Source: Ypsolopha sequella (lineage: Eukaryota > Arthropoda > Insecta > Lepidoptera > Ypsolophidae). Taken from it: DNA of 64,000 nt. Positions 42,524 to 52,815 of this stretch are shown here, piece by piece. Position numbers and translations under genes: made by a program. Location of the stretch: positions 1 to 64,000 of the forward strand of contig CAKOHE010000039.1 in the NCBI GenBank assembly GCA_934047225.1. The letters run 5' to 3'. Below the pieces are notes generated by a model. It was not told where the DNA came from. It did no database searches and saw only the letters and a list, made by a program, of their open reading frames with translations. Position 1 is the first letter of the stretch. Each line of letters begins with the position of its first letter.

Positions 42524-44265
42524 TGTGTCTCGAGCTGGTATGGCGAGGAATTACCTTGAAATTGTATAGGACAAATAATGTAGGGTACCACCGGGAGTGT
42601 TTTTCCGATTTCAGTGATTCCCTCTCTCGGGCGAGGTCCGCTAGATGCGCCTTAATTGTATTCGATGAGACTGACTTGTACACGAGAGAAAATCAATCCT
42701 CCTGCATTGCACTTGGCAGGGTACCTTATTTTCCTTCCTATCCGCTTGTGGTTGTAGGTTCTTTGGCCACAAGTATCCTTGTTATCTATATGTTAACATT
42801 TTAATTTTGTCATCGATTGATTGGTATCGATCAACACTAGAGTGTGGATCGGCGAATTATTTTTAATCTGTGGTTTTTGATTCTGTGGACCGATTTTGGG
42901 TGGGAAAAAGATGATGTGATATGCGGTTTGTAAGAAAAAGAAATGTTTAGATTGTTTAGAGCACAAATAAAGTGATTATAAACGTTCAACGTGTCTAATT
43001 ATCTTAAAGTTCAGAAGTGTAACAAGCCACGTCCTAATAGCCGGCTAGAAGGTGTAAATAAACGGTAAAGTTAAAAAAAAAAAAAGTGGTAAGTCAAACT
43101 CTCTTCCTGCTCGTCGGATTACTTGGTTTTCCAATTTTGTCTCGTAAGTAATCGTCTGTGTTATAGTGGATACCGTAATCTTAAAGAAGATGATCGCATA
43201 AAGATATGATTTTAGTTGAGTGAGTAGTAAAAACATATTGTTGTTATAACCTTCAATTAGAATGCTTCTACTCCTTGTCAATCTTTGTTTAGAGAAGTGT
43301 TTATAAGTAAAGCATGAATTCGATACCTCATTGGTTAACATATCAATACAGAGTACTAGTAAGAGGAGATTTTAATCTTAGCACTGACCATACTGTGTTC
43401 CAGACGTCACATGCATCTTTAAATCTAACACTACAGATAAGTAGGTAAACCTTTGCAATAAACTTGGTATAGGACATGAATATCAGGAGTTGCTAGGCTT
43501 ACCTATTTGTATGAGAGGGCATGGAAAGCGAAATGGTCTTACATATTTAATGCAAAATAAATAAAAGAAACTGATTTTTGAGATCCACATTTTCTAGTTA
43601 TACTAAAACATATATATACAATATATAGTATAAATACAAACTGCTATAGAATAAAAGCCAATACAACCGGTTCAACCTATATCGTCTACTATGCAACAAT
43701 CATGGTGCTAAACTAATTTGTTCAGGTAGCGTCAACGGTTTGTCAATGTGTAAACACAACAGCAGGATTTTTATAAGAACAGTCAAGGCTGTCTGTAAGC
43801 ACAGCCAGGGTACTGTGCTGCTGGCCTAATAACCTGTATTTATAAGTGGGTTAAATACAAAGTTAGGTAACTAGAATTAAACTTTAAAATGCATAAAAGT
43901 ACAGTCGCATAAATAATTGGTTATCAGCTTTACTCTGAGTCTCCTGCAATCATTAATGGTGTTTGATTTTGATCTAAATAGTGAAGTTTATTGGGTTTGG
44001 ATTATAAAGCTAGAAATAAATGAAAAAAGGTGTATTCGAAGAATAAAGTCAATGTTCTGTGGTCCATGTGAATTAAATTTACTTTTGTATTTCAGCACTC
44101 CCTCTCTCTCCCTCTCTCTCCGTCTCTCTCACTCTCTCCTTCTCTCACTCTCTCCCTCCCTATCATATCACTTGTTTTATTTCAATGTTGAAGGGGTAGA
44201 TTGTTTGTACGCTAAGATAAATAATAATCAGCATTGATGCTAAGTATTTCATAGATAATGATAAA
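42524..44265 (+). mobile_element. Possible Ty3/Gypsy 5' LTR and leader
   Basis: Position in front of gag suggests this region. TGTGTCTCGAGC at 42524 could open an LTR, and CAAATAAAGTG near 42964 could be its polyadenylation signal. There is no second LTR to confirm this, and no primer site was identified. A CTCTCTCC-rich tract (44097-44160) lies in the leader just before the gag ATG. Confidence 0.3.
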
Positions 44266-45264
44266 ATGGCTGATGAGTCTGAGTCACCAGGTACACCTAA
44301 ACGTCCTCCACTGAGAAGAAATGCAGATGGGTTAAATAAAAGATATAGTAGGATGAGTTCTAAGGAAGGGTGTCATAAAAAGAGAAAACAATCGACTTCA
44401 TCAACAACTTCATCCAGTTCAGAATCCGAGCAGTGCGCGGGAAGACAGAGTCGTAGTCGAAAACGTATTAGGCGTAGTGATGGTCGTCGACTCCACCGTC
44501 GATACTCACGTAGCCACCGTTCGCGTAGCAGGTCAGATCGGAATTTTTCTCCAAGGCATAATGATGAAGCTAGGAAAAACGAATCATCACTATTAGAAAA
44601 ACTTGTTATTGCTCTCAGCGAAAGTAACAGACATTCTTCACCTAATAGCGTTTCTTTACTTCACGGTACTCAGAATGTGATTTCTAACTTTGATCCACTA
44701 GCCAGGTCACAGACTATGAAAGAGTGGTTAGGTAAAATTAATGAATCTGCACATATCTACGGATGGACAGAACGTCAACTGATATTTTATGCACTGCCCA
44801 AGTTGACTGGACTTGCCAAGCGATGGTACGATGGCTTGACAAGTGTTAAATACTCTTGGGCCGAGTGGCAAGATAAACTTTTGGCTGCTTTTCCTTGTGA
44901 AGAAAACTATGCAGAATTACTGTCCGAAATGTTAGCCCGAAAAACATCACGGAATGAAAGTTTAGAGGAGTACTATTATGATAAGATAATGTTGATCAAC
45001 CGATGCCAGCTGAGTGGCAGACAAGCTGTTGATTGTTTAACTCACGGCATATTCGATTCAACTGTGCGAATGAATGTACAAGGCGCTAACCTTCAAGAGC
45101 CTGAGGAGGTTCTAAGGTACTTCAGAAACATTGGTACTGATGGCACTAGAAAAATTACACCTTATAGTACCAGTACTACTAGTGTTAAAAAGAGCATGAT
45201 GTCCATTAAGTGTTACAGCTGTGGTGAAGTAGGCCACACAGCAGTAAGGTGCCCTAATTCCCAA
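44266..45264 (+). pseudogene. Ty3/Gypsy gag, 5' part, interrupted in its zinc knuckle region
   Basis: It starts at ATG 44266 (MADESESPGTPKRPP). Residues about 40-97 are rich in S and R (RSRKRIRRSDGRR, RSHRSRSRSDRN), followed by a Gag capsid-type domain with MKEWLGKINESAHIYGW and LPKLTGLAKRWYDGL, and a C-x2-C-x4-H-x4-C knuckle (CYSCGEVGHTAVRC, residues about 319-332). The reading then runs into the BEL LTR at 45265. The rest of the element resumes at 51787 with a second knuckle. The RS-rich N-terminus is unusual for such Gags. Confidence 0.8.
45260..45264 (+). repeat. Target-site duplication CCCAA, left
   Basis: CCCAA directly before the left LTR is repeated at 51782-51786 directly after the right LTR. 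A 5-bp duplication is typical of BEL/Pao integration. Confidence 0.95.
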
Positions 45265-45491
45265 TGTCGAGGATCCGAAATATTATAGTAATGAAAATGC
45301 GGTGCTCCTCTCGTATGATGTATAATTTGGATAACTGATTGAATTTGGTACAATAGACAAGGTGAATATGGTAAACAGTGTCGTGTCTTCGTCATTCTAG
45401 ATCGATCTGTCCATGCTCGCTCGGACGCCTTGTCCCTGCCCCCGCACCGGGGGGTGAAGAGACCAGTTCTGTTATCTATTGGGCCGCAACA
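45265..45491 (-). repeat. BEL/Pao 3' LTR
   Basis: 227 bp, matching 51555-51781 except at 45394. On the element strand it starts TGTTGCGGCCC and ends CTCGACA. The gag-pol stop codon (45476-45478) lies inside it. Confidence 0.95.
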
Positions 45492-48274
45492 TCATCCCCG
45501 GCCCTCGAACACGTAGGGGTTCGAGGATCTGAAGCTGCTGCTCCATGTTGATTGTTCAGTTCTGTAGGTTTCGGCAGCGGGCACAATTTGTTAATAGCAC
45601 GTCGATAAATGCCTTGGGTAGTATATACATCTGCTACTCTTGAAATGTTGTCAGATCCTGGATAAAGTTTTTGGATTCTTCCTAGTTTCCATTTCATGCA
45701 TGGAAGATTTGGATCTTTGATGACCACCAAATCGTTAACTTGCAATCCTTCTTGAATGATGCGCCACTTCGTCCGTTGCTGTAACTCAGACAGGAATTCA
45801 CTCTGCCAACGATTCCAAAATTGCTGCCTCACTCGTTCAATGTACTGGTATCTGCTAAGTCTATTCGGGTTGATGTCTAATAAAGACGGAGACGGAATTG
45901 ATGTGAGTGCTCTGCCGATCAAGAAGTGTCCAGGAGTGAGAGGTTCAAGGTCACAGGGATTTGATGATAATGGGGTCAAAGGTCTGGAATTAAGCATTGC
46001 TTCAACTTGAGAAAACAGTGTCGACAACTCCTCAAATGTCATATGAGTATTTCCTAAGGTACGTAGTATATGATGCTTTGCCGATTTAACGCCTGCTTCC
46101 CAAATCCCTCCAAAATTTGGTGATCCAGCTGGGGAAAACGTAAACTTGATACCCTCGCCAGCAGCAAATGAAGCTATGTCTTTGTTCCCTGATTTAATAA
46201 ATCTGCCTATCTCGTTATTCGCACCAACGAAGTTAAGACCATTATCACAAAACATCTCGGTTGGCTTTCCACGGCGTGATATGAACCTCTTGAGGCATAA
46301 AATGAAGACGTCGGTTGTCAAATCACTAGCTACTTCCAGATGGATGGCTTTAGTACTAAAACAAATGAAGAGACACAAATAGCATTTTGTGATTTTACAA
46401 CCGCGTCCTTTGCGATCAGTGATGTAAAATGGACCTACCATATCTGTTCCGCAGATTTCAAATGGAAGATTAGGATTGACACGAGACGAAGGTAAGTTTC
46501 CCATTAAAGGAGTTATTGTTTGACCTTTCATAATTCTACACTTCTTACAGTTATCAACTACCTTTCTAGCTAATTTTCTGCCGTTTATAGGCCAGAACTT
46601 TTGTCTTACAGACTTCAATAACAACTGAGCTCCGCCATGTAAGTTTTTCAAATGTTCTTGTTCAAAATGAAGAAGTGTAAATCTATGTTTGCTGTCTAAT
46701 AATATTGGGTGCTTTTTATTATATGTTTCAGATGAATTTTGGAGCCAGCCACCAACACGCAGCAGACCGTTCTCATCGATGAATGGAGATAACGCACTAA
46801 GACGAGATTTGTTTGGTAAGTTTTTTTTATTTTTTAACAATTTTATTTCATTAATAAAGAAGGATTCAGATTGAGATTGTCGTATTAAATAATTCAAAGA
46901 AGCGTTGTACTCACTTACTGACAAATGCTCAGTCATTTTGGATTGCAAGTTTCTAAGATTATAAATAAACCTTAGAACAAAGGCAACCTTTCTTGTTAAA
47001 GAACCCAAATTCGAATAATTGTTGAAGTTTATGAGTTTCAATGAATTAATCGAGTCACTTTTATTTGTAGTGCTATTTGATACAATGTCACTACTAAAAT
47101 GAGTTTTTATTTCGGGAAGTTCATTACTGTGACCATGCATCTGTGGCCATTGTGACTGATTGTCTAATAAAAAAGAGGGACCCTTCCACCAAACTACTGC
47201 ATCGCGTAGTTTGTGAGGGTCAACGCCTCTAGATGCCAGGTCGGCTGGATTTTGATCGCCTGGAATATGTCTCCAGACACCATCTGGAGGCAGCTCCTGG
47301 ATCTCACTAATTCTGTTGGATACAAAGGTTTTTAACTTTTGTGGATCTGTTTTGAGCCAACCTAGGACTACTGATGAATCGGTCCAGTGGTATACTTGAT
47401 TTATTTTACAACGAAGAGAAGATAAGACTTTTGTACTAAGTCGCACGGATAAAAGTGCACCCAGTAACTCAAGACGTGGGATAATAATCGGTTTTATTGG
47501 TGCAACCTTTGCTTTGGCACATAACAAACTTACAGTAACCTTCTCGTCTTCATCAATACTGCGTAAATAAATTAAACCGGAATATGCTGCCTGAGAAGCG
47601 TCAGAGAATGAATGAAGTTCAATTTTTTGTGGTGAGTCACACAACGCAAATTTGGGTTCTTCTATGAACGAAAGTTCTTTGACATTTTGTAAAAATGTAA
47701 CCCATTTGTATTTAATTTCATTGGGCACTGGATCATCCCATTCCAATTTAGTTTGCCACAACTTTTGTAATATGATTTTAGGAATTATAGTGGTTGCACT
47801 TAATAAACCCAGTGGATCAAATATTTTTGCTGAATTTGATAAAATTGTACGCTTCGTTACCGGTGACACAGCCTCCACCTGAGATGGAAATTGCAACACA
47901 TCAGAAGATGGATTCCAGACTAAGCCTAGCAGATTTGATTGCGATGTAACATCGAGATCCTTTGGAGTATTTGAATCTACAAAGCTGTCAAATATTTCTG
48001 GTGCATTTGTACGGAATTTGTGCATTGGAAAACAGGCAGAGTCTAATGTCTCTTTGACAGATTTACAAAGGTAGGTTAATTCTTGTATAGTAGAAGCACC
48101 ACTCAAAAAATCGTCGACATAAAAGTCGTGTTTTATAACTTCAGCAATATTAACATCAGTGCATTCTTTTGAAAGCTGTACTAAGCAACGTGTAGCTAAA
48201 TATGGGGCTGAAGCTGTGCCATAGGTGACTGTGTTTAATTGAAGAACACTAAATGATTGCGTGACGTCATCTCT
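45476..48274 (-). CDS. BEL/Pao Pol, second part (RT end, RNase H, integrase)
   Basis: The frame continues in register from the in-frame stop at 48275-48277. It opens with the rest of RT including the catalytic Y-V-D-D (48110-48121), then an RNase H-like domain (HSFSDASQAAYSGLIYL, ELLGALLSVRLS, HWTDSSVVLGW, GDQNPADLASRG). Next comes an H-H-C-C integrase zinc domain (FEQEHLKNLHGG ... CKKCRIMKG), the D-D-E integrase core (GTDMVGPF, FCDNGLNFVG, GGIWEAGVKSAKHH), and the BEL-type C-terminal domain (PLTPGHFLIGRALTS, WRIIQEGLQVNDLVVIKD). It ends with a stop inside the 3' LTR. An initiation codon here is not expected; it is part of one polyprotein. Confidence 0.9.
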   Translation of the reverse strand, partial: RDDVTQSFSVLQLNTVTYGTASAPYLATRCLVQLSKECTDVNIAEVIKHDFYVDDFLSGASTIQELTYLCKSVKETLDSACFPMHKFRTNAPEIFDSFVDSNTPKDLDVTSQSNLLGLVWNPSSDVLQFPSQVEAVSPVTKRTILSNSAKIFDPLGLLSATTIIPKIILQKLWQTKLEWDDPVPNEIKYKWVTFLQNVKELSFIEEPKFALCDSPQKIELHSFSDASQAAYSGLIYLRSIDEDEKVTVSLLCAKAKVAPIKPIIIPRLELLGALLSVRLSTKVLSSLRCKINQVYHWTDSSVVLGWLKTDPQKLKTFVSNRISEIQELPPDGVWRHIPGDQNPADLASRGVDPHKLRDAVVWWKGPSFLLDNQSQWPQMHGHSNELPEIKTHFSSDIVSNSTTNKSDSINSLKLINFNNYSNLGSLTRKVAFVLRFIYNLRNLQSKMTEHLSVSEYNASLNYLIRQSQSESFFINEIKLLKNKKNLPNKSRLSALSPFIDENGLLRVGGWLQNSSETYNKKHPILLDSKHRFTLLHFEQEHLKNLHGGAQLLLKSVRQKFWPINGRKLARKVVDNCKKCRIMKGQTITPLMGNLPSSRVNPNLPFEICGTDMVGPFYITDRKGRGCKITKCYLCLFICFSTKAIHLEVASDLTTDVFILCLKRFISRRGKPTEMFCDNGLNFVGANNEIGRFIKSGNKDIASFAAGEGIKFTFSPAGSPNFGGIWEAGVKSAKHHILRTLGNTHMTFEELSTLFSQVEAMLNSRPLTPLSSNPCDLEPLTPGHFLIGRALTSIPSPSLLDINPNRLSRYQYIERVRQQFWNRWQSEFLSELQQRTKWRIIQEGLQVNDLVVIKDPNLPCMKWKLGRIQKLYPGSDNISRVADVYTTQGIYRRAINKLCPLPKPTELNNQHGAAASDPRTPTCSRAGDDVAAQ
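45492..45504 (-). promoter_or_regulatory. Polypurine tract
   Basis: The element strand reads GGGCCGGGGATGA immediately before the 3' LTR. The G/A-rich GGGGATGA next to the LTR is the expected plus-strand primer site for reverse transcription. It also encodes the last residues of Pol. Confidence 0.7.
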
Positions 48275-50773
48275 CTACAATATCAACTGTAGATGTCTCT
48301 GACTTGGATTGACAGCTATACATCTATACATTTTTTGTATATCGCCTGATATTACATAACGATGTTGTCTAAATCTAAGGAGAATCGACAGTAAGTCATC
48401 CTGTACGACAGGACCCACGTATTGAATGTCGTTCCAAGATTTTCCAGACGTTGTTTTGCACGACGCATCGAAAATTACACGAACTTTGGTTGTTTCGCTT
48501 TTTTCACGTATTACGGCGTGATGAGGCAAGTAGCATCCAAAATATGGTTGTGAAATAGGTGTAAGATGACCTAAATTCTCATATTCCTTTATGAAGCTTA
48601 CATAACTTTGTTTTAATTCAGGATTTTTATTTAATTTACGTTCGAGACTCATAAATCGGCTTTTGGCTATTGTGTATGAGTCACCCAAAACGTCTGGTGA
48701 CTCTTTCAAAGGAATAGAGACGCTAAATTGACCATTAGGTTGGCGATTTGTGGTTTGTTCAAATAGAACTTCACAGACGTTATCCTCGACGGATAGTTTA
48801 GGCTTGGATACAGGTAACTCCTCGAGCTCCCAGAATTTGGAAAGTTGCGTGTTTATTTCAGAAGAAAAATGGCAATGTAAATACCTGGAGGAGTGGCTAC
48901 CGCTTGTTGGGCCAGCCACAATCCATCCAAAGTGAGTATTTTGTAATACGGGATTGTTACACCCTAGTTTGACCTGACCCGCAGTAATCAGCTCCCAGAA
49001 GATGTCTGCTCCGAGAAGTAGATCAATATCAGAAGGATGATGGAACTCTGGATCTGCCAGAAGAATGTTCTTGGGAATCTGGAATTGTTTTTTAATTTCC
49101 ATTTGAGGTAGTTTATCAGTAATAACAGGTACAACAAAACACTTAACTGGAATACTGAAGGAAGTTGCTAATGAGTTTAATGTAAGATTGCAAGACTTAT
49201 TGACGTTTGTTGTGCTGTTGTTTAAGCCTGTTATACATCGATATTCATTTGTTGATAATTCACACTGAATTTTATTTACAGCTGACTGAGTAACGAAGGA
49301 TGATTGACTGGCATTGTCCAGTAAACATCTTAAAGTGTATTTCTTGTCATTGTTTGTAACCTCGACCAAGGCTGTGGACAGAAGAACCTCGCCGGAAGAT
49401 ACAGCAGACATGTTTACAGAAGGTAGATTATTAGATGTTGACTGTACAGGTAACGATGCAGGCAAGTCAATGACATTAACTTGTTTAATTTGTTCAGATT
49501 GTTGAACAAAAGAAGAAGCTTGTTCCGGAATATCGGTACTTTGTGGTTTATATTGCTTATGTAAAATAGTATTATGTTTTCTTTTACAGAAGCGGCAGCC
49601 ACCCAATCGACATTGGTATGATTGATGGCCTCCTCGAAGGCAATTAGAACATAGCTTCCATAGATGAACTTTATGGATTCTTTCATCTAGAGACAAACTT
49701 TTGAATTTTGTGCATTCATATAATTTATGTGATTGTTTACAGAATGCACATTGCGATTGCATACGTGAACCTGATGAGGAATCTTGAGATGAGTGAAAAG
49801 ATTTTGTACTGGGAAGACTATGACGCCTATCAATTTTTGTATTTAGATTATGATTATCAACCCTATTGTTTGCATTAATTGTCTTTAAAACAACCGCCCT
49901 CTTGGTAAGGAAATTATAAAACTCTGTCAATGATGGTGAATCATGCAGACCGTTTTTATACTCCTCCCATTTTCCAGAAGTAGCGGAATCTAACTTTGAG
50001 GATGCCATAAAAATTATAAGAGTATCCCAATTATTTGTAGATTCACCCATTTGGTTAAGTGCGTGCAGATGTTTCTTTATGGTGTCAACTAAGTTGCATA
50101 GGTTGTCAGCTGACTCCTTAGAAAACGCTTCCATTGAAAATAAAGCTCTCAAATGATGATGAATCAAAATGTTTTTATCATTAAATCTATCGCAAAGTGA
50201 AGTCCATGCGAGTTCATAGTTGTTTGCGCACAAATTAATCGATTGAATAACTGCTCTGGCCGGCCCTGATAAGCAAGACAATAAGTATTGAAACTTATTT
50301 ACGTCGTCAATTGAATCGTTTTTATGAATCACCGACAAAAAAGTATCCCGAAATTCGAGCCAATTTTCACTTAAACCGTCAAATGAAGACAAACCCATGG
50401 GGGGAAGTTTAACATTGTTTATATTTTTTGATTTTGTTTGAGACTGGTTTTCTTCCACATTGCTATGTAATCGTGTCAATGACTCGCTAAGTTCCTGCGC
50501 TTGAGCAATAAACGAAAAATACTCATTTTCGAATGAGTCTCTCTCATCTAGTTGCGCCTCAGAATCATCATAAGTTTCAATTTGTGTATGAATTTGATCA
50601 AATGACGTAAACATGTCCTGCATGTTACTTATTTTCAAACATAGTTGATTACACTCCGCTTTCGTGAATTTATCATGGTCTATATTTAATAATGGAGTCA
50701 AATAGTTACCAAATCGGGTTAAACGACCTTTCATGACCCCTCTTTGTTTAATTAACGATTTTAAATCAGCCAT
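48275..50773 (-). CDS. BEL/Pao Gag-protease-RT, first part, ending at an in-frame TAG
   Basis: ATG at 50773 (MADLKSLIKQRG) is typical for BEL gag. A coiled N-terminal region is followed by a capsid-like domain (SSFDGLSENWLEFRDTF), Cys/His knuckles (CAFCKQSHKLYEC, CSNCLRGGHQSYQC, CRFCKRKHNTILH), an aspartic protease (CLLDNASQSSFVT), and the RT start (VRVIFDASCKT, then ISGDIQKMYRCI with the first catalytic aspartate). TAG at 48275-48277 then stops it; the same frame continues open for over 900 codons. Family members have a sense codon here, so this is most likely a point nonsense mutation. The knuckle and protease residues are intact. Confidence 0.9.
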   Translation of the reverse strand: MADLKSLIKQRGVMKGRLTRFGNYLTPLLNIDHDKFTKAECNQLCLKISNMQDMFTSFDQIHTQIETYDDSEAQLDERDSFENEYFSFIAQAQELSESLTRLHSNVEENQSQTKSKNINNVKLPPMGLSSFDGLSENWLEFRDTFLSVIHKNDSIDDVNKFQYLLSCLSGPARAVIQSINLCANNYELAWTSLCDRFNDKNILIHHHLRALFSMEAFSKESADNLCNLVDTIKKHLHALNQMGESTNNWDTLIIFMASSKLDSATSGKWEEYKNGLHDSPSLTEFYNFLTKRAVVLKTINANNRVDNHNLNTKIDRRHSLPSTKSFHSSQDSSSGSRMQSQCAFCKQSHKLYECTKFKSLSLDERIHKVHLWKLCSNCLRGGHQSYQCRLGGCRFCKRKHNTILHKQYKPQSTDIPEQASSFVQQSEQIKQVNVIDLPASLPVQSTSNNLPSVNMSAVSSGEVLLSTALVEVTNNDKKYTLRCLLDNASQSSFVTQSAVNKIQCELSTNEYRCITGLNNSTTNVNKSCNLTLNSLATSFSIPVKCFVVPVITDKLPQMEIKKQFQIPKNILLADPEFHHPSDIDLLLGADIFWELITAGQVKLGCNNPVLQNTHFGWIVAGPTSGSHSSRYLHCHFSSEINTQLSKFWELEELPVSKPKLSVEDNVCEVLFEQTTNRQPNGQFSVSIPLKESPDVLGDSYTIAKSRFMSLERKLNKNPELKQSYVSFIKEYENLGHLTPISQPYFGCYLPHHAVIREKSETTKVRVIFDASCKTTSGKSWNDIQYVGPVVQDDLLSILLRFRQHRYVISGDIQKMYRCIAVNPSQRHLQLIL

Positions 50774-51533
50774 AGTACGTAGGTGCGAACAACGATAATA
50801 TCAGAAACGATTAAAACTACAAATATTTCTATGAATAAGGAACAAACAAATGCTTACAGTTTGCGTCCAGTGGTAATAGCAAACCGGTTTAGAGTAGACT
50901 TCCAGTTGCAAGTTGCAGTGATGGTAAATGTCGCACTTTAGTTTTCCACAGCTCGCTCACACACCAAACCCTGAAATAAGTCGGCAAATCTAGTTGACTA
51001 ATTGTTTAAAACTATTGTTTATTATATTATTTTGCTTTTAAGCAAGTAAATGAGATTGCATGTGATCTGTACGGCTGAATGAAAAATTAGAAAATGAATT
51101 TGCGTTGAAAACAAAATGCAAGCTGACTTTGTAATTTGTAGCTTGGTTATATTATTATTATTTACCAATTTAGCGAATTTACGAACATGATTTTATGAGC
51201 TTTGCTTTTTAAATTTAATAAGTATTTTCATTTAGCTAGGTAGCTAACAAATGTTGTTGTAAACAAAATTAAAACACAAAGAAAAATGATGAAGCAAAAT
51301 GGCTGCGAGTGGACTTTGCCCTAGCTATTTGCTTTCGATTTTTGTTGCACAATTAAAACACTTAGCACTTGAAGCTTCACCAACACTGTCAACACAAGCT
51401 GAAATGTAACACAGGAATTTGGGACTAAAGAAGAACATGGATGGGAACGGATAATTCCTTTGTTCCAACGATCTCGGGTCTCACTAATTCCGTGCGTCGG
51501 TCGTCTATTTTTCTTCCTTCGATTGCTGTTCAA
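50774..51533 (-). other. BEL/Pao untranslated leader
   Basis: Between the primer site and the gag ATG, about 760 bases with no coding frame or repeat that I recognise. Packaging signals would be expected here but cannot be identified by eye. Confidence 0.6.
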
Positions 51534-51551
51534 GTCCTGTCACGGTCGCCA
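51534..51551 (-). promoter_or_regulatory. Primer binding site, complementary to tRNA-Arg 3' end
   Basis: On the element strand, three bases after the 5' LTR, the sequence is TGGCGACCGTGACAGGAC. TGG pairs with the CCA end, and the rest is the complement of the acceptor and T-stem of an insect tRNA-Arg (TCG anticodon type), as I know it. This would prime minus-strand DNA synthesis. Confidence 0.75.
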
Positions 51552-51554
51552 AGA

Positions 51555-51781
51555 TGTCGAGGATCCGAAATATTATAGTAATGAAAATGCGGTGCTCCTC
51601 TCGTATGATGTATAATTTGGATAACTGATTGAATTTGGTACAATAGACAAGGTGAATATGGTAAACAGTGTCGTGTCTTCGTCGTTCTAGATCGATCTGT
51701 CCATGCTCGCTCGGACGCCTTGTCCCTGCCCCCGCACCGGGGGGTGAAGAGACCAGTTCTGTTATCTATTGGGCCGCAACA
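51555..51781 (-). repeat. BEL/Pao 5' LTR
   Basis: 227 bp, one base different from the 3' LTR at 45265-45491. It should hold the element's promoter; no TATA box is obvious. Confidence 0.95.
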
Positions 51782-51786
51782 CCCAA
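51782..51786 (+). repeat. Target-site duplication CCCAA, right
   Basis: Second copy of the 5-bp duplication at 45260-45264. Confidence 0.95.
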
Positions 51787-52815
51787 CATAAAAGAACTAC
51801 AACGCCAATTGTGTGCTACAACTGTGGACAGGCAGGGCATATAGCGACAAGATGTCCGAAAGAACTGCGGAAGTGTAAGAAGTGTCTTCGATTTGGACAT
51901 ACTGACCAAGACTGTACTTCCTCGCAATTATCAAGCTCCCAATCAGTCAACGTCAGGGTGCCTTATTCGGTGGGTTCGAACTCGTCCAAAAATGTGTTAA
52001 TGATAACGACAACTAGTTCTGGCAATGAAAAATATTTCAAATCTATTACGGTCAACAATAGTCCCATGACCGCGTTCGTTGATCTTGGTAGTCAGTGTAC
52101 ATTGCTAAGAAAGGACTTAGTAGGAAGTCTTGGGTTGACAGTTGATCATTCAAATTTGCCTACGCTTAAGGGCTTTGCACACGGGACACTAGTTCCGGAT
52201 GGTCGGGTAAAAGTTCAAATAGTCCTAGATGGGTTGTGTGAAGAAATTGACGCTTACTTGATAGAACCGGGACTTATTTCAACAGACGTCTTGGTAGGTC
52301 AATCTCTAACGGAACTCCCGGGCGTTAGAGCATACAAAACAGATAATGCACTGATCTTCTATAAGGAAGTAATGAAGACGGCAGAGAGACTACAAATTTT
52401 CAGTTCTGCAGAATTAAAGATAGAGCCCGGTGTGCAAAATGTTGTCGTGTCCTCTGTAAAATCAGGGTCGATATACGTCACGTCTGAGCCATGTATGAAA
52501 GAGGGCAAAGAATACATGATCCTACCGGGTGCATATACCCTGATAGATGGTCGAGGCTGTGTATTGGTGATAGGGCTTAGTTCAAAAGCATTTATGTTAC
52601 CAAAAGGGACCTTGCTAGCTAGGGCGTCACTTATTTCAAATGAGCAAGTTCCGCCTACTCATACTCAGACTCCAGATACAACTTTAGAGGTGCTGAGCGT
52701 AACTGAAGAACAAAGACCCTCCAAGATTATGGTCGATCAATTAAACATCGAAGATGACGTTGATCCGGATTTAAAGGCGAAGCTGTGTAATCGTCTCCTA
52801 CCTGGACCTGGCGTA
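51787..52815 (+). pseudogene. Ty3/Gypsy gag end and protease, after the BEL insertion
   Basis: Continues the Gypsy element with two knuckles (CYNCGQAGHIATRC, CKKCLRFGHTDQDC). The protease-like domain has MTAFVDLGSQCTLLRKD and ISTDVLVGQSLTELPGV. The active-site triplet reads D-L-G instead of the usual D-S/T-G, which may impair it. The product then runs to IMVDQLNIEDDVDPDLKAK, the linker that precedes RT in this group. The expected RT does not follow; near 52800-52825 the sequence switches to an RT on the opposite strand. No LTR is found. Confidence 0.75.

Larger units (their letters stand above)
45265..51781 (-). mobile_element. Complete BEL/Pao LTR retrotransposon, young insertion
   Basis: The element is 6517 bp, with 227-bp LTRs at both ends starting TG and ending CA on its own strand. 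In element order: 5' LTR, tRNA primer site, about 760-bp leader, one long gag-pol frame broken by a single stop, polypurine tract, 3' LTR. It sits in the gag knuckle region of a Gypsy element and is flanked by CCCAA. The LTRs differ at one position only (45394 A, 51684 G), so insertion was recent. With the stop codon in RT this copy cannot make full-length Pol unless the stop is read through. Confidence 0.95.

Noticed and set aside
42524..43030. Definite Gypsy LTR
   Set aside because: No second copy, target duplication or primer site is visible; kept only as a low-confidence region.
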